Source of the DNA: an uncultured Pelagibacteraceae bacterium | GTDB lineage: Bacteria > Pseudomonadota > Alphaproteobacteria > Pelagibacterales > Pelagibacteraceae | DNA length: 64,000 bases | NCBI GenBank assembly: GCA_902634455.1 | Contig: CACPKQ010000001.1 | Coordinates: forward strand, 1-64,000 | Reading direction: 5' to 3' | In this document: positions 42,513-52,338 of the stretch, piece by piece | How positions within the stretch are numbered: the stretch's first letter is position 1 | Layout: each line of letters begins with the position of its first letter | Position numbers and translations under genes: made by a program | The notes under the pieces: model-generated | Told to the model about the DNA's origin: nothing | Seen by the model: only the letters and a program-made list of their open reading frames with translations | Database searches by the model: none

Positions 42513-44598
42513 TTAGAATTTCTCTTTTTCCAACATGATTTGCTTTGCTTATTTCTCCATTAGCTTCCATCATATCTATAATTCTAGCGGCTCTATTATA
42601 ACCTATTTGGAGTTTCCTTTGTAAAAATGAAGTTGAAGCTTTTTTTTCTGTTTTAACTATTTCTAAAGCAGTTTTATACAATTCATCTTGATTTTCATTA
42701 TCAAGTGAATTTATTCCTGTTTCTTTTTCATCAGCAAAATTTAATATTTCATCTATATAATCAGGTTCTGCTTGAGATCTTAAAAAATTATTTACTTTTT
42801 CAATTTCATTTTCAGACACGTAAGGAGCATGTATTCTAAAAATTCTATTTGCAGAAGACATATATAACATGTCACCTTTGCCCAACAACTGTTCTGCACC
42901 TTGCTCTCCAAGAATTGTTCTACTATCAATTTTCGAACTAACTTGAAAAGATATTCTAGTAGGGAAATTAGCTTTAATTGTTCCAGTTATAACATCTACA
43001 CTTGGTCTTTGTGTTGCCATTATAATATGGATTCCAGCAGCTCTTGCCATCTGTGATAATTTTTGAATATATCCCTCTATTTCTTTACCAGAAAATAACA
43101 TGAGATCCGACATTTCATCAACTATTACAACAATATATGGCATCGCTAACTTGTGTTTCTCATTATATCCATCAATGTTTTTAACTCCAACTTTTGTCAT
43201 CAATCTGTATCTACTTTCCATTTCTTTTACGACCCATCCCAAAACTGATGCTGCTCTTTTTGCTTCTGTAATTACTGGACATAAAAGGTGCGGTATTCCT
43301 TCGTAAGTTGATAGTTCAAGCATTTTTGGATCAATTAAAATAAATTTACATATTTCAGGTCTATGTTTATAGAGTAAAGATAATATTATAGTATTTATAC
43401 ATACAGATTTACCTGATCCTGTTGTTCCAGCAATTAGTAGATGTGGCATTGATGCCAAATCCGTTATTATTGGAATTCCAGAAATACTTTTTCCCAGAGC
43501 TATCGGTAATTTTGTATCTTTTTTTAAAAAATTTTTATTAGAAATAATTTCACTTAAATAAACATTTTCTCTGGATGAGTTAGGAATTTCAATTCCTATA
43601 GTGTTACTACCAGGTATCGTTGAAATTCTTGCAGATTCTGAGCTAGTATTTCTAGCTATATCATCAGCAAGATTAATAATCTTAGAAACTTTTACACCTG
43701 CTGCAGGTTCAAATTCATTTAGGGTAACTACTGGACCTTTGCTAATTTTTTTAATTTTTCCCTCAACTCCAAAATCTAATAAAATTTTTTCCAGAAAATT
43801 TTCTTCTAATTTATCTTCAGATTTACTTTTCTCTCTTTCTTTAATCGAAACATTTTTTAAAAGGTCAATGGAGGGTAGTTTAAATTTTCTTTCTGTATTT
43901 TTTTGTTCAATTGTATTTTTGGTAAATGGTAAATTTTCCTGAACTAAAGGCTCAGTGTAAATAATTTCAGATTTGTAATTGTTGTTTTCTTCTAAATTAA
44001 TTTCACTTTGTTTTATATTTTTATTTAATGTAAATTTTTTTTTAAATAAGTTGATAAAAAAAATTACATTAAAATTTGTACTTATAAGGAAAAAAAATAA
44101 AGAAAGTAAAATAAGAGCGTAGTATGATATTTTTTCATTTAAATTTATTATATTTAATAGAAAACTACTTTCAAAAAATTTTCCTACAAATCCACCATTA
44201 CCGTTAATTATAAGCCAGAAAGATTCTGGATAATAAATTTCAAAAAAAAGACTACCTAAAATGCAGTATAGAACAGTATAAAATAAATTTTCAATAATGA
44301 TAAGAAATTTTTTTTTTTTAAAAAGATTTATTCCAATAAAAAAAATTGTTATAGAGACAAAAATGGAAATTAAACCTATTGATTGAAAAAAAATATCAGA
44401 AACAAAACTGCCTTTAAAACCTAAAATGTTTTTTATTTCAATATTTTCTGGAAAAATAAAATTAGGATCTTCTGGAGAATAGCTAATTAAAGAAATTAAT
44501 AGTAATATAGATGAAAAAATTAATACTAATGCTATAAGTTCAGAAAATCTTTTTATAATAAAATCAATGGATTTATTTGATAAACTTTTTATGTTCAT
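42505..44598 (-). CDS. ftsK: DNA translocase FtsK
   Basis: N-terminal TM helices; MPHLLIAGTTGSGKSVCIN; IDPKMLELSTYEGIPHLLCPV; C-terminal gamma winged helix. Confidence 0.96.
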   Translation of the reverse strand: MNIKSLSNKSIDFIIKRFSELIALVLIFSSILLLISLISYSPEDPNFIFPENIEIKNILGFKGSFVSDIFFQSIGLISIFVSITIFFIGINLFKKKKFLIIIENLFYTVLYCILGSLFFEIYYPESFWLIINGNGGFVGKFFESSFLLNIINLNEKISYYALILLSLFFFLISTNFNVIFFINLFKKKFTLNKNIKQSEINLEENNNYKSEIIYTEPLVQENLPFTKNTIEQKNTERKFKLPSIDLLKNVSIKEREKSKSEDKLEENFLEKILLDFGVEGKIKKISKGPVVTLNEFEPAAGVKVSKIINLADDIARNTSSESARISTIPGSNTIGIEIPNSSRENVYLSEIISNKNFLKKDTKLPIALGKSISGIPIITDLASMPHLLIAGTTGSGKSVCINTIILSLLYKHRPEICKFILIDPKMLELSTYEGIPHLLCPVITEAKRAASVLGWVVKEMESRYRLMTKVGVKNIDGYNEKHKLAMPYIVVIVDEMSDLMLFSGKEIEGYIQKLSQMARAAGIHIIMATQRPSVDVITGTIKANFPTRISFQVSSKIDSRTILGEQGAEQLLGKGDMLYMSSANRIFRIHAPYVSENEIEKVNNFLRSQAEPDYIDEILNFADEKETGINSLDNENQDELYKTALEIVKTEKKASTSFLQRKLQIGYNRAARIIDMMEANGEISKANHVGKREILND

Positions 44599-44664
44599 TT
44601 TATTAAAAAACTGTTTTGTAACTTTGTATCATTTAATTTTTATTGTTAAAATTAAAATTTAATT

Positions 44665-45756
44665 ATGAATATATGTTTAATAGGCCAAGGTTTAACCAAT
44701 TTAATATTTGCGAAAGTTTTAGCAAATAAGAATATTAACGTATCATTGTTTTTAGATTCAAAAAAGGCTCAAAAATCACCATCAAGAAGCATAGCGATTT
44801 CCAAAAATAATTTTGACTTTATTAATAATCAAATAAAAAATATAAAAAAAATTTGTTGGCCAATTAAAAATATAAAAATTTATAATGAAAGTAATCAAAA
44901 TGAAGATCTACTAAATTTTGATAAATTTGGTAAAGAATTATTTTTAGTTGTTAAATATGACAAAATTAAAGAGTTTTTTTTAAAAAAAATTAAAAAAAAT
45001 AAATTAATTAAAATTAAAAAAATAAAAAACCAACAATTTTATAATTCAATTTTAGAAAAAAACCAGTTTGATATAATTATAAACTCAGATGGTAATAATG
45101 GAATTTCAAAATTTTTTTTTAATAAAATTGTTAGAGATTATAAAAGCACAGCTTTTACAACAATAATCGATCATAAAAAATTTAATAATAATCAAGCAAT
45201 ACAAATTTTTACCAAATTTGGTCCTTTAGCTTTTTTACCAATTTCTAATTCTAAGACTTCAATAATTTTTTCATTATATAAAGAAAGATTAATTAAAAAT
45301 GATGAATCAATAAAAAAACTTATAATTAAATATAACAAAATATATAGGATCAATAACTTTTCTAAATTTGAAAAATTTAATTTAAAATTTTTTAGTCTAA
45401 GGAAATATTATTATAAAAACATTTTATCTTTTGGTGATGCTATTCATAGAATACATCCATTAGCTGGCCAAGGTTTAAATATGACATTAAGAGATATTAA
45501 ATTATTATCGGATTTAATTGATAAAAGAATAGAACTTGGTTTACCATTAGACTCATCAATTTTAAAAAAATTTGAATCAAAAACAAAACACTTAAATTAT
45601 ATTTTTTCTTCAGGAATAAACTTTATTTATGATTTTTTTAAATTTGATAATAAATTTTCAAAAAACTATTCAAAAAAAATGTTTATTTATTTAGAAAAAA
45701 ATAAATTATTTAAAAAATATGCTACTGAATTTGCTGATCGAGGTATTTTTTTATAA
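44665..45756 (+). CDS. UbiH/UbiF-like FAD monooxygenase
   Basis: CLIGQGLTNLIFA FAD-binding start; SFGDAIHRIHPLAGQGLNMTLRDIKLLSDLI. Confidence 0.85.
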   Translation: MNICLIGQGLTNLIFAKVLANKNINVSLFLDSKKAQKSPSRSIAISKNNFDFINNQIKNIKKICWPIKNIKIYNESNQNEDLLNFDKFGKELFLVVKYDKIKEFFLKKIKKNKLIKIKKIKNQQFYNSILEKNQFDIIINSDGNNGISKFFFNKIVRDYKSTAFTTIIDHKKFNNNQAIQIFTKFGPLAFLPISNSKTSIIFSLYKERLIKNDESIKKLIIKYNKIYRINNFSKFEKFNLKFFSLRKYYYKNILSFGDAIHRIHPLAGQGLNMTLRDIKLLSDLIDKRIELGLPLDSSILKKFESKTKHLNYIFSSGINFIYDFFKFDNKFSKNYSKKMFIYLEKNKLFKKYATEFADRGIFL

Positions 45757-45759
45757 AAT

Positions 45760-46401
45760 TTATTGCAAAGTTTTATTACTAAAATCATCATTAACATAAA
45801 TTTTTAGTATTTCTTCTAATTTTTTTTTTCTTTCATTTAAATTTATTGTTTCTAACAAAATTTGTTTTTCTTCTAATGAAAAAGGAGAAACCATTGAAAG
45901 AGTGTTTATTGTGTAATTTAAACTTTGTTTTTCAAGTTCCTTCCAATTTATCACATAGCCTTGCTTATTAAATAAAGATTTAAAATCTTTAAAAATAAAT
46001 TTTAAATCAGAAAATTTAATTTCTTCTTCTTTGTTACTTAAATCATTATTAAATTCATTAAAACTTACATTGTATTGTCTGTAAAGTTTTTCAGTATTTA
46101 TCTCATTTAAAATTTTGAATCTGCTAACACCTACTATAACTATTAAATATCTGCCATCTTCCGTTTCATTAAAACTTGTAATCTTTCCAGCACAACCAAT
46201 ATTATAAAGTGATGTTTTTTTTTCTATTTTTTTTGGCTGTATCATTCCGATAATTCTATGACCTTTCATTGCATCATCAACCATTTGTATATATCTTGGT
46301 TCAAAAATATTTAACGGAACTGTAGTTTTTGGAAAAATTATAAAATTTGAAAGGGGAAAAATTGGAATTTGTTCAGGTAATTTTTCTATTTTTTTTGTCA
46401 T
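45760..46401 (-). CDS. Lon substrate-binding (PUA-like) domain protein
   Basis: IPIFPLSNFIIFPKTTVPLNIFEPRYIQMVDDAM; GCAGKITSFNETEDGRYLIVIVGVSRF. Confidence 0.9.
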   Translation of the reverse strand: MTKKIEKLPEQIPIFPLSNFIIFPKTTVPLNIFEPRYIQMVDDAMKGHRIIGMIQPKKIEKKTSLYNIGCAGKITSFNETEDGRYLIVIVGVSRFKILNEINTEKLYRQYNVSFNEFNNDLSNKEEEIKFSDLKFIFKDFKSLFNKQGYVINWKELEKQSLNYTINTLSMVSPFSLEEKQILLETINLNERKKKLEEILKIYVNDDFSNKTLQ

Positions 46402-46423
46402 TATTTTTATTTTAAAAATTAAA

Positions 46424-47404
46424 TTAATTTATATATATATTACTTAGTTCTTTTTTATTAATAAAATTTTCATAAATTTTTAAATAAGCTTTTTCTAAAT
46501 TTTGAGTATAAATTTTTGTATCAAAAATAGAATAATGCTTCTTATTATTCATTATTTTTAAATTTAATTCTTTTAATTTAGATTTGTTATTTATTAAATC
46601 ACTTATTTTATCTTTATAATCTTGAGTAGAAACTGTTATTAATTCTTCTAAATTAAGTGAATATAATATACTAGAACTAACTCTACTTGCTAAACAATTG
46701 CCTTTTAAAGCAATTAATGGTTTTTTAAGAAATAAAGCATCGCAAGCAGTTGTATGTGAACTAAAAGGAAAGGTATCTATAAATAAATCAACCAATTTTA
46801 ATCTATTTAAATGATCAGATAAATTATTTAATTTTTTTGCAAAAATTAATCTATTTTCCTCTACTCCTTTTTCAGATGCAAATTTTAACAAATTTTTTTT
46901 TGATAAGTCATTTCCATCTGCCAATAAAATGGAACATGATTTATTTTCTAAAAGAATTTTAGTCCAAATTTCAAATATTTCAGGTGAGATTTTATAATGT
47001 TGATTTAAACATCCTAATAAAAATGAATTTTCCGGTATTTTATACTGACTCTTGGTAATTTTAGAATTAGAAATTTTTTTATTATTATCATTAACCATAA
47101 ATGTATTTGGCAAGTAAATTATTTTTTCAGAATAATTTTTTTGGGATTCTTCAGGAATTATTATTTTATCTGCAATAATATAATCTATATTTGATGAGCC
47201 AGTTGTTCCTGCATAGCCTAAATAAGATATTTGAATTGGCGCACATCTTTTTTCAAATATTTCAAATCTATTATTTAAAGTAAAACCAGTCAAATCTACA
47301 GCTATATCAAGGTTAATTTTATGGCTTAATTCAACAATATCTTTACTCGATTCATTTTCAACATTTATAAATTCATTGAAAGAATTTTTTAGTCTTTTTT
47401 GCAT
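46424..47404 (-). CDS. SPINDLY/O-GlcNAc-transferase-like catalytic region, C-terminal part of a split gene
   Basis: MQKRLKNSFNEFINV..IDIAVDLTGF..RCAPIQISYLGYAGTTGSSNIDYIIADKIIIPEE; continues the upstream ORF in the +1 frame. Confidence 0.85.
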   Translation of the reverse strand: MQKRLKNSFNEFINVENESSKDIVELSHKINLDIAVDLTGFTLNNRFEIFEKRCAPIQISYLGYAGTTGSSNIDYIIADKIIIPEESQKNYSEKIIYLPNTFMVNDNNKKISNSKITKSQYKIPENSFLLGCLNQHYKISPEIFEIWTKILLENKSCSILLADGNDLSKKNLLKFASEKGVEENRLIFAKKLNNLSDHLNRLKLVDLFIDTFPFSSHTTACDALFLKKPLIALKGNCLASRVSSSILYSLNLEELITVSTQDYKDKISDLINNKSKLKELNLKIMNNKKHYSIFDTKIYTQNLEKAYLKIYENFINKKELSNIYIN

Positions 47405-47408
47405 TGCA

Positions 47409-48608
47409 TCATTTTTTATTTATTAATGAAAATGCAATAATTTCAAATTTATTTTTATTATGTAATTCGATCATTTCTGCAATTTGATTTGCAACAGCAC
47501 TATTAAAAAAATCACTGGAAAAATATCCAATTTTAATTTTTTTATCATTTTTTTTCCAATTTAAAACTTTTTCTAATTTATGATTTGTAAAGTTATTTTT
47601 TATCCAAGTTTTAGAAACTTGTAATTGAATTTTTTCTGAATCAAAAATGGATAAAGTTTCCCATGGAGGTGTACAGTTTATATTATTTAAAATTTTCTCT
47701 TTTAATTTATTAATTTTATAGTCATAATTTTTCCAATCACATATATATCTTTCACAATGAATTAATTTACCCATAACTCTTTGGTAATTTTCATCTATTT
47801 CTATAATTTTATTGAAATATTTTATTGATTTTTCAAATTTATTAATTTCCATGTAAACAATGCCTAAATTGTATAAAGATTCTAAATAATTTGAGTCTAA
47901 ATCTAATGCTTTATTAAAATTTAAAATTGATAAATCAAAAATTTTTTTTTTCTTATAGATTATTCCAATATTATTATATGCTCCTTTGTTTGGTTTAATT
48001 TCATTTGATTTATTTAAATTTTTTAAAGCATCTTCGATTTCATTCAATTCTATTTGGATATTTCCAAGATTATTATATGCTTCAAAAAAGTTATCTTTTA
48101 TTTTAATAATTTTATTAAGAATTTCTTTTGCCTCATAGTATTTTTTTTTTATAAGCAAAATGTCACTTAAAGATAAAAGAGCCTCTAAATTTTTATCATT
48201 AATTTGTAAAATTTTTTTTAAATTTATTTCAGCTTCCTGGTGATCATTTTGTGATAATTTAATTTTTGCTAAATTTTGGTATGAATTAATTGAAGTATTA
48301 TCAATTGCTATTGCTTTGTTGAAATAATTTATAGCATCTTTAGTTTTACCAATTTTATAATTTAAAATACCAAGATTGTTATACGATCTTGGATCATTTT
48401 TATTTATTTTAATAGCTTTATCAAAATAATTAGATGACAGTCCAAAATTTTTTAGATTTAATTCTACTATGCCCAATAGATTAATAACTTCATAATTTTC
48501 TTTATAGAATTCTTGAATTTTTAAGCATAGTTCTTTTGCTTCAATAAGTTTATTTTTTTTTATCAAATCTTTTATTTGATCAATCTTTTGACTAAATTTT
48601 TCTTTCAT
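47409..48608 (-). CDS. TPR region and start of SPINDLY/OGT catalytic domain, N-terminal part of a split gene
   Basis: Multiple TPRs then KIKIGYFSSDFFNSAVANQIAEMIELHNKNKFEIIAFSL, stopping by TGA after an A6 run. Confidence 0.85.
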   Translation of the reverse strand: MKEKFSQKIDQIKDLIKKNKLIEAKELCLKIQEFYKENYEVINLLGIVELNLKNFGLSSNYFDKAIKINKNDPRSYNNLGILNYKIGKTKDAINYFNKAIAIDNTSINSYQNLAKIKLSQNDHQEAEINLKKILQINDKNLEALLSLSDILLIKKKYYEAKEILNKIIKIKDNFFEAYNNLGNIQIELNEIEDALKNLNKSNEIKPNKGAYNNIGIIYKKKKIFDLSILNFNKALDLDSNYLESLYNLGIVYMEINKFEKSIKYFNKIIEIDENYQRVMGKLIHCERYICDWKNYDYKINKLKEKILNNINCTPPWETLSIFDSEKIQLQVSKTWIKNNFTNHKLEKVLNWKKNDKKIKIGYFSSDFFNSAVANQIAEMIELHNKNKFEIIAFSLINKK

Positions 48609-48699
48609 ACTCGTAAAATTTTAATAATAGTTAAACTATACGTTACTTCAATATTTCTTGCCTTGAAAAAATCGTTGCTTTATAATCATTTTTTATAAT

Positions 48700-48774
48700 G
48701 CGGGCATAGCTCAGTGGTAGAGCGTCTCGTTGCCAACGAGAAGGTCGTGGGTTCAAGTCCCATTGCCCGCTCCA
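48700..48774 (+). tRNA. tRNA-Gly (anticodon GCC), 3' CCA encoded
   Basis: GCGGGCA...TGCCCGC acceptor pairing; TCTCG-TTGCCAA-CGAGA anticodon arm; GTGGGTTCAAGTCCCAT T-arm; terminal CCA. Confidence 0.97.
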
Positions 48775-48825
48775 AAATGCTTATTGAAAATTTTATTAAA
48801 GTTATTACTTTTAAGAAAAAATATT

Positions 48826-49164
48826 ATGAGTGATTTAGCAAACAAAAAATGTGTACCGTGTGAAGGGGGTATACCAGGGTTTAATATAACAGAAATTCAT
48901 AAATATATTAAAATGGTTGATGGTTGGGAAGTAAAATCAGATGAATCAAATATTTATTATTTAATTAAACATTTTAAATTTAAAAATTTTTTAGAAAGTC
49001 AAAAGTTTATAAATAAAGTGGGAGAGATAGCTGAATCTGAAGGTCACCATCCAGATATTTGGTTTGGTTGGGGGTATGCAAAAATAAAAATTTTTACCCA
49101 TGCAATAAAAGGTCTACATGAAAGTGATTTTATTTTGGCTGCAAAAATTGATCAATTGGTTTAG
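48826..49164 (+). CDS. phhB: Pterin-4-alpha-carbinolamine dehydratase
   Basis: GWEVKSDESNIYYLIKHFKFKNFLESQKFINKVGEIAESEGHHPDIWFGWGYAKIKIFTHAIKGL; start moved to the ATG after the tRNA. Confidence 0.92.
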   Translation: MSDLANKKCVPCEGGIPGFNITEIHKYIKMVDGWEVKSDESNIYYLIKHFKFKNFLESQKFINKVGEIAESEGHHPDIWFGWGYAKIKIFTHAIKGLHESDFILAAKIDQLV

Positions 49165-50141
49165 TGTTTAAAATGTCTAGTGTTAGAAAATACTAGAATA
49201 GTTCCTGTTTGATTTGCAAATTTAATAATTTCTTTATCTCTGATTGAACCAGAAGGTTGAATAACTGCAGTAATACCTGCTTGAACCAATGTTTCAATTC
49301 CATCAACAAATGGAAAAAATGCATCAGAAGCTGCAATAATTTGATCAGTATTTTTAATATTTTGATATTGATGCATTTTATTAATTGCAATTTTACAACT
49401 ATCCAATCTACTTGGTTGTCCTGATCCAATACCAATTGTGCTATCATTTTTTATTAAAACTATCCCATTTGACTTAATACTCCTGCAAACATTAAAAGCA
49501 AAAATCATATTCTTAAGCATTGTAAAACTTGGTTTTTTTTTAGATACTATTCTAAAATTTTTTGATGAAAAAAAATTATTATCAGGTGATTGAATTAAAA
49601 TAGAATTAAAACTTGAATTAATATTTTGGATATTTTCTAACTTAATATTTTTTGCATCTATCACCCTTAAATTTTTTCTTTTTTTTAAAATTTTAAGTGC
49701 ATCATTATCAATTCCATTTCCAATTATAACTTCTAAAAAAATATTATTGAATTCATTTGCTAATTTTTTATTAATTTTAAAATTACAAGAAACTATTCCA
49801 CCATATGCACTTATTGGATCACATGCTAATGCCAATCTATAACTTTGGATTTTATCTTTATTTATTGATACGCCACATGGGTTTGCGTGTTTTATAATTA
49901 CAGTTCCAATATTTTTTGGAAGAGATTTTGAAAGCAAAAGAGCTGAAAAAATATCATTATAATTATTATAACTAAGCTGTTTTCCGTTAAGTTGTTTCAT
50001 GTTTATGTTATTTCCCAAAGAATATATTGCACCATCTTGGTGCGGATTTTCACCATATCTTAGTTTTTCAAAAAGTTTCCCAAAAATTAATTTTTTTTCT
50101 GGAAAGAAATTTTTTTGTTTGTTTATTAAAATAATTTGCAA
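49161..50141 (-). CDS. purH: PurH AICAR transformylase part (C-terminal part of frameshifted purH)
   Basis: LRYGENPHQDGAIYS, VIIKHANPCGVS, SAYGGIVSCN, ASDAFFPFVDGIETLVQAGITAVIQPSGSIRD. Confidence 0.93.
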   Translation of the reverse strand: MQIILINKQKNFFPEKKLIFGKLFEKLRYGENPHQDGAIYSLGNNINMKQLNGKQLSYNNYNDIFSALLLSKSLPKNIGTVIIKHANPCGVSINKDKIQSYRLALACDPISAYGGIVSCNFKINKKLANEFNNIFLEVIIGNGIDNDALKILKKRKNLRVIDAKNIKLENIQNINSSFNSILIQSPDNNFFSSKNFRIVSKKKPSFTMLKNMIFAFNVCRSIKSNGIVLIKNDSTIGIGSGQPSRLDSCKIAINKMHQYQNIKNTDQIIAASDAFFPFVDGIETLVQAGITAVIQPSGSIRDKEIIKFANQTGTILVFSNTRHFKH

Positions 50142-50703
50142 TTACAGCATCGTAATAGGCCGTTTCAGTAAATGCTTCTTCAGACATTTTATTTCTAAAA
50201 TTTATAGAAGTAGAACCACGATTCTTTTTTAATTCTTTTATTAATTTGTTATATTGTTCAACTTTGGTAATTACTGTTACATCATTGTAATTTTTTGCTG
50301 CTGCACGTGCCATCGTTGGACCTCCAATATCAATATTTTCTATAATTTTTTTTTGATAATTTGTTTTTTTAATTGTTTTTTCAAATGGATAAAAATTAAC
50401 AACAACAAGATCTATTTCTTCAAAATTATTTTTTTTTAAATCTATTAAATGTGATTTTTTTTTTCTATTACTTAAGATTCCAGAATAAATTTTTGGGTGC
50501 AAAGTTTTAACTCTTCCATCTAGTACCTCAGGAAAACCTGTATAATTTGATACTTCTAAACACTTAAATCCTAATTTTTTAATTTCTTTATATGTCCCAC
50601 CAGAACTTATTATTTGGATTTTATGTCTAACAAGATTTTTTATTAAGAAATCAAGATTATTTTTATTTGAAACTGAAATTAGAGCTTTTTTAATTTTTTT
50701 CAT
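50068..50703 (-). CDS. purH: PurH IMP cyclohydrolase part (N-terminal part of frameshifted purH)
   Basis: KALISVSNK, ISSGGTYKEIK, FPEVLDGRVKTLHPKIYSGIL, VNFYPFEKT, ENIDIGGPTMARAAAKN. Confidence 0.93.
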   Translation of the reverse strand: MKKIKKALISVSNKNNLDFLIKNLVRHKIQIISSGGTYKEIKKLGFKCLEVSNYTGFPEVLDGRVKTLHPKIYSGILSNRKKKSHLIDLKKNNFEEIDLVVVNFYPFEKTIKKTNYQKKIIENIDIGGPTMARAAAKNYNDVTVITKVEQYNKLIKELKKNRGSTSINFRNKMSEEAFTETAYYDAVIANYFNKQTKKFLSRKKINFWETF

Positions 50704-52334
50704 TAAATTTTAATTATTTCCCAGGTAATTTCTTGTTCTTGATTATTAGTAAAGCCAGAAATAAAAATATTTTGATTTTCACTGAATGAACCTTTTTTAC
50801 CAAAATATAATCCAGTTTCTACATCAATTGGGTGATCTTTGCAAAAAAATCTCCATCCTGAATTAAGTAGTTCAATCAGAATAGTTTTTCCTTCTTGTGT
50901 TTTAGTTATTTTTGTTCCAGGTTCAAAGTGGAAACGTATTTCAAAATTAGTGCTTTTAAATTTTTTTTTTCTTATTAATCTATCTTTTCCAATAAATTTA
51001 TTTGATTTAGCGAAGAATTCTATTTGACGTTCATGAATAACTCCATATTCTTTAAGGTATCCATCGTGAGAACTCATAACACTAAAATAATCTTTTTCTA
51101 AAATTTTTTTTTTTTTTATAATTTTTGCAGCTTTATCAATTATCAAGTTTCCGTCAGTATTTTTTTTTAGTTTTGTAGAAGATCTATTATCTATTGTTAA
51201 AGTAGAGTGCGAAGCAGTTGATCTCGATATAGAGTTAAGTTGGTGTTTATAATTTTGAAAATAACCTGAGTTAGAAATTAATTTTTTTCCTTTAAAGTAA
51301 ATTTCAAAAGATAATGTTCCAGATTGATAGTTATTACTGAATTTTTTTTCGGGTGCAGATCCAATATCTGCAGTTAATAAAATATTTTTATTTTTTAAGA
51401 CTATATATCCACCACATTCATCATTTTCATTTTTAAACTTATAACCATGAAATTTTAAATATTTATCAAAATTTGAATTATCTACTACATGATTACCATT
51501 AAAAAGAAAACTCTGGTTAGTATTTTGCCATGCAAAGTTATAAGCCTGACCTAAATTAAAAATAATTTCATTTAGATATTCTGGGATATCATTTTGGGAT
51601 TCTTTTAACCATTCTCTGATTAATATAAAGTATTTTAAATAAAATATAAGTTGTCTAAAATTTCTAGATTTTGGAAATCCTTCAGAGTCGAATGAAAAAT
51701 TTATTATTTTTTTTAATAAAACTAAACCATAATCTAGATATTTTTCTTTATCTTTGTAAGAAAGACCAGCCAATATAATAGCTGCACATCCAATCATTTT
51801 ATCATCTATCCAAGCTGATCTATTTATTTCATTTTTTAAATGATTTACTTGTTTTTTAATATTGTCATTAAACTTATTTTTAAATTTTTGATCACTACCT
51901 TCGTAAGTTAATTTTGAGTTTGATATCCAAGCAATAACTCTTTTGGAAAGTGTATCTAATTCCCAGCTTTTTGGATTATAATTATGATTTGCATCAATCC
52001 AATTTAAAATTATTGTTTGTGTTATTTTTTTTGAAGATTTTAAATCAAGACTAAACAGCCAAAAAAAACTATGTAATTTTTTGTAATCTTTTTGATTAAT
52101 ATTTTTATTTGACCAAATTGAATTTAAGTAAAAATCTTCTATTTTATTTTTTTTCTTTTCATATTTTATAAGACAATCAAGTAAACTTGGACTTGGTTTA
52201 TACTCTAAACTTTTTTTATCTATATTAGAGATTTTTTTATTATATAAAACTGAACCGAGATAAATTTTTCTTATTTGATTACTTATGTGAAAAAAAAATT
52301 CATTTACAAAAGTTAAAGAACTTTTCAAAATCAT
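50703..52334 (-). CDS. Heparinase II/III-family protein
   Basis: LSKRVIAWISNSKLTYEGSD; GGYIVLKNKNILLTADIGSAPEK; HSTLTIDNRSSTKL; between purH and rpe as in other alphaproteobacteria. Confidence 0.85.
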   Translation of the reverse strand: MILKSSLTFVNEFFFHISNQIRKIYLGSVLYNKKISNIDKKSLEYKPSPSLLDCLIKYEKKKNKIEDFYLNSIWSNKNINQKDYKKLHSFFWLFSLDLKSSKKITQTIILNWIDANHNYNPKSWELDTLSKRVIAWISNSKLTYEGSDQKFKNKFNDNIKKQVNHLKNEINRSAWIDDKMIGCAAIILAGLSYKDKEKYLDYGLVLLKKIINFSFDSEGFPKSRNFRQLIFYLKYFILIREWLKESQNDIPEYLNEIIFNLGQAYNFAWQNTNQSFLFNGNHVVDNSNFDKYLKFHGYKFKNENDECGGYIVLKNKNILLTADIGSAPEKKFSNNYQSGTLSFEIYFKGKKLISNSGYFQNYKHQLNSISRSTASHSTLTIDNRSSTKLKKNTDGNLIIDKAAKIIKKKKILEKDYFSVMSSHDGYLKEYGVIHERQIEFFAKSNKFIGKDRLIRKKKFKSTNFEIRFHFEPGTKITKTQEGKTILIELLNSGWRFFCKDHPIDVETGLYFGKKGSFSENQNIFISGFTNNQEQEITWEIIKI

Positions 52335-52338
52335 TATT

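Noticed and set aside
48730-48825. N-terminal extension MPTRRSWVQVPLPAPK... of the phhB ORF
   Set aside because: It is the translated 3' half of tRNA-Gly; the true start is the ATG at 48826.
49193-49447. 84-aa ORF within purH
   Set aside because: Alternate-frame shadow of the AICAR transformylase domain; poly-Leu/Gln low complexity.
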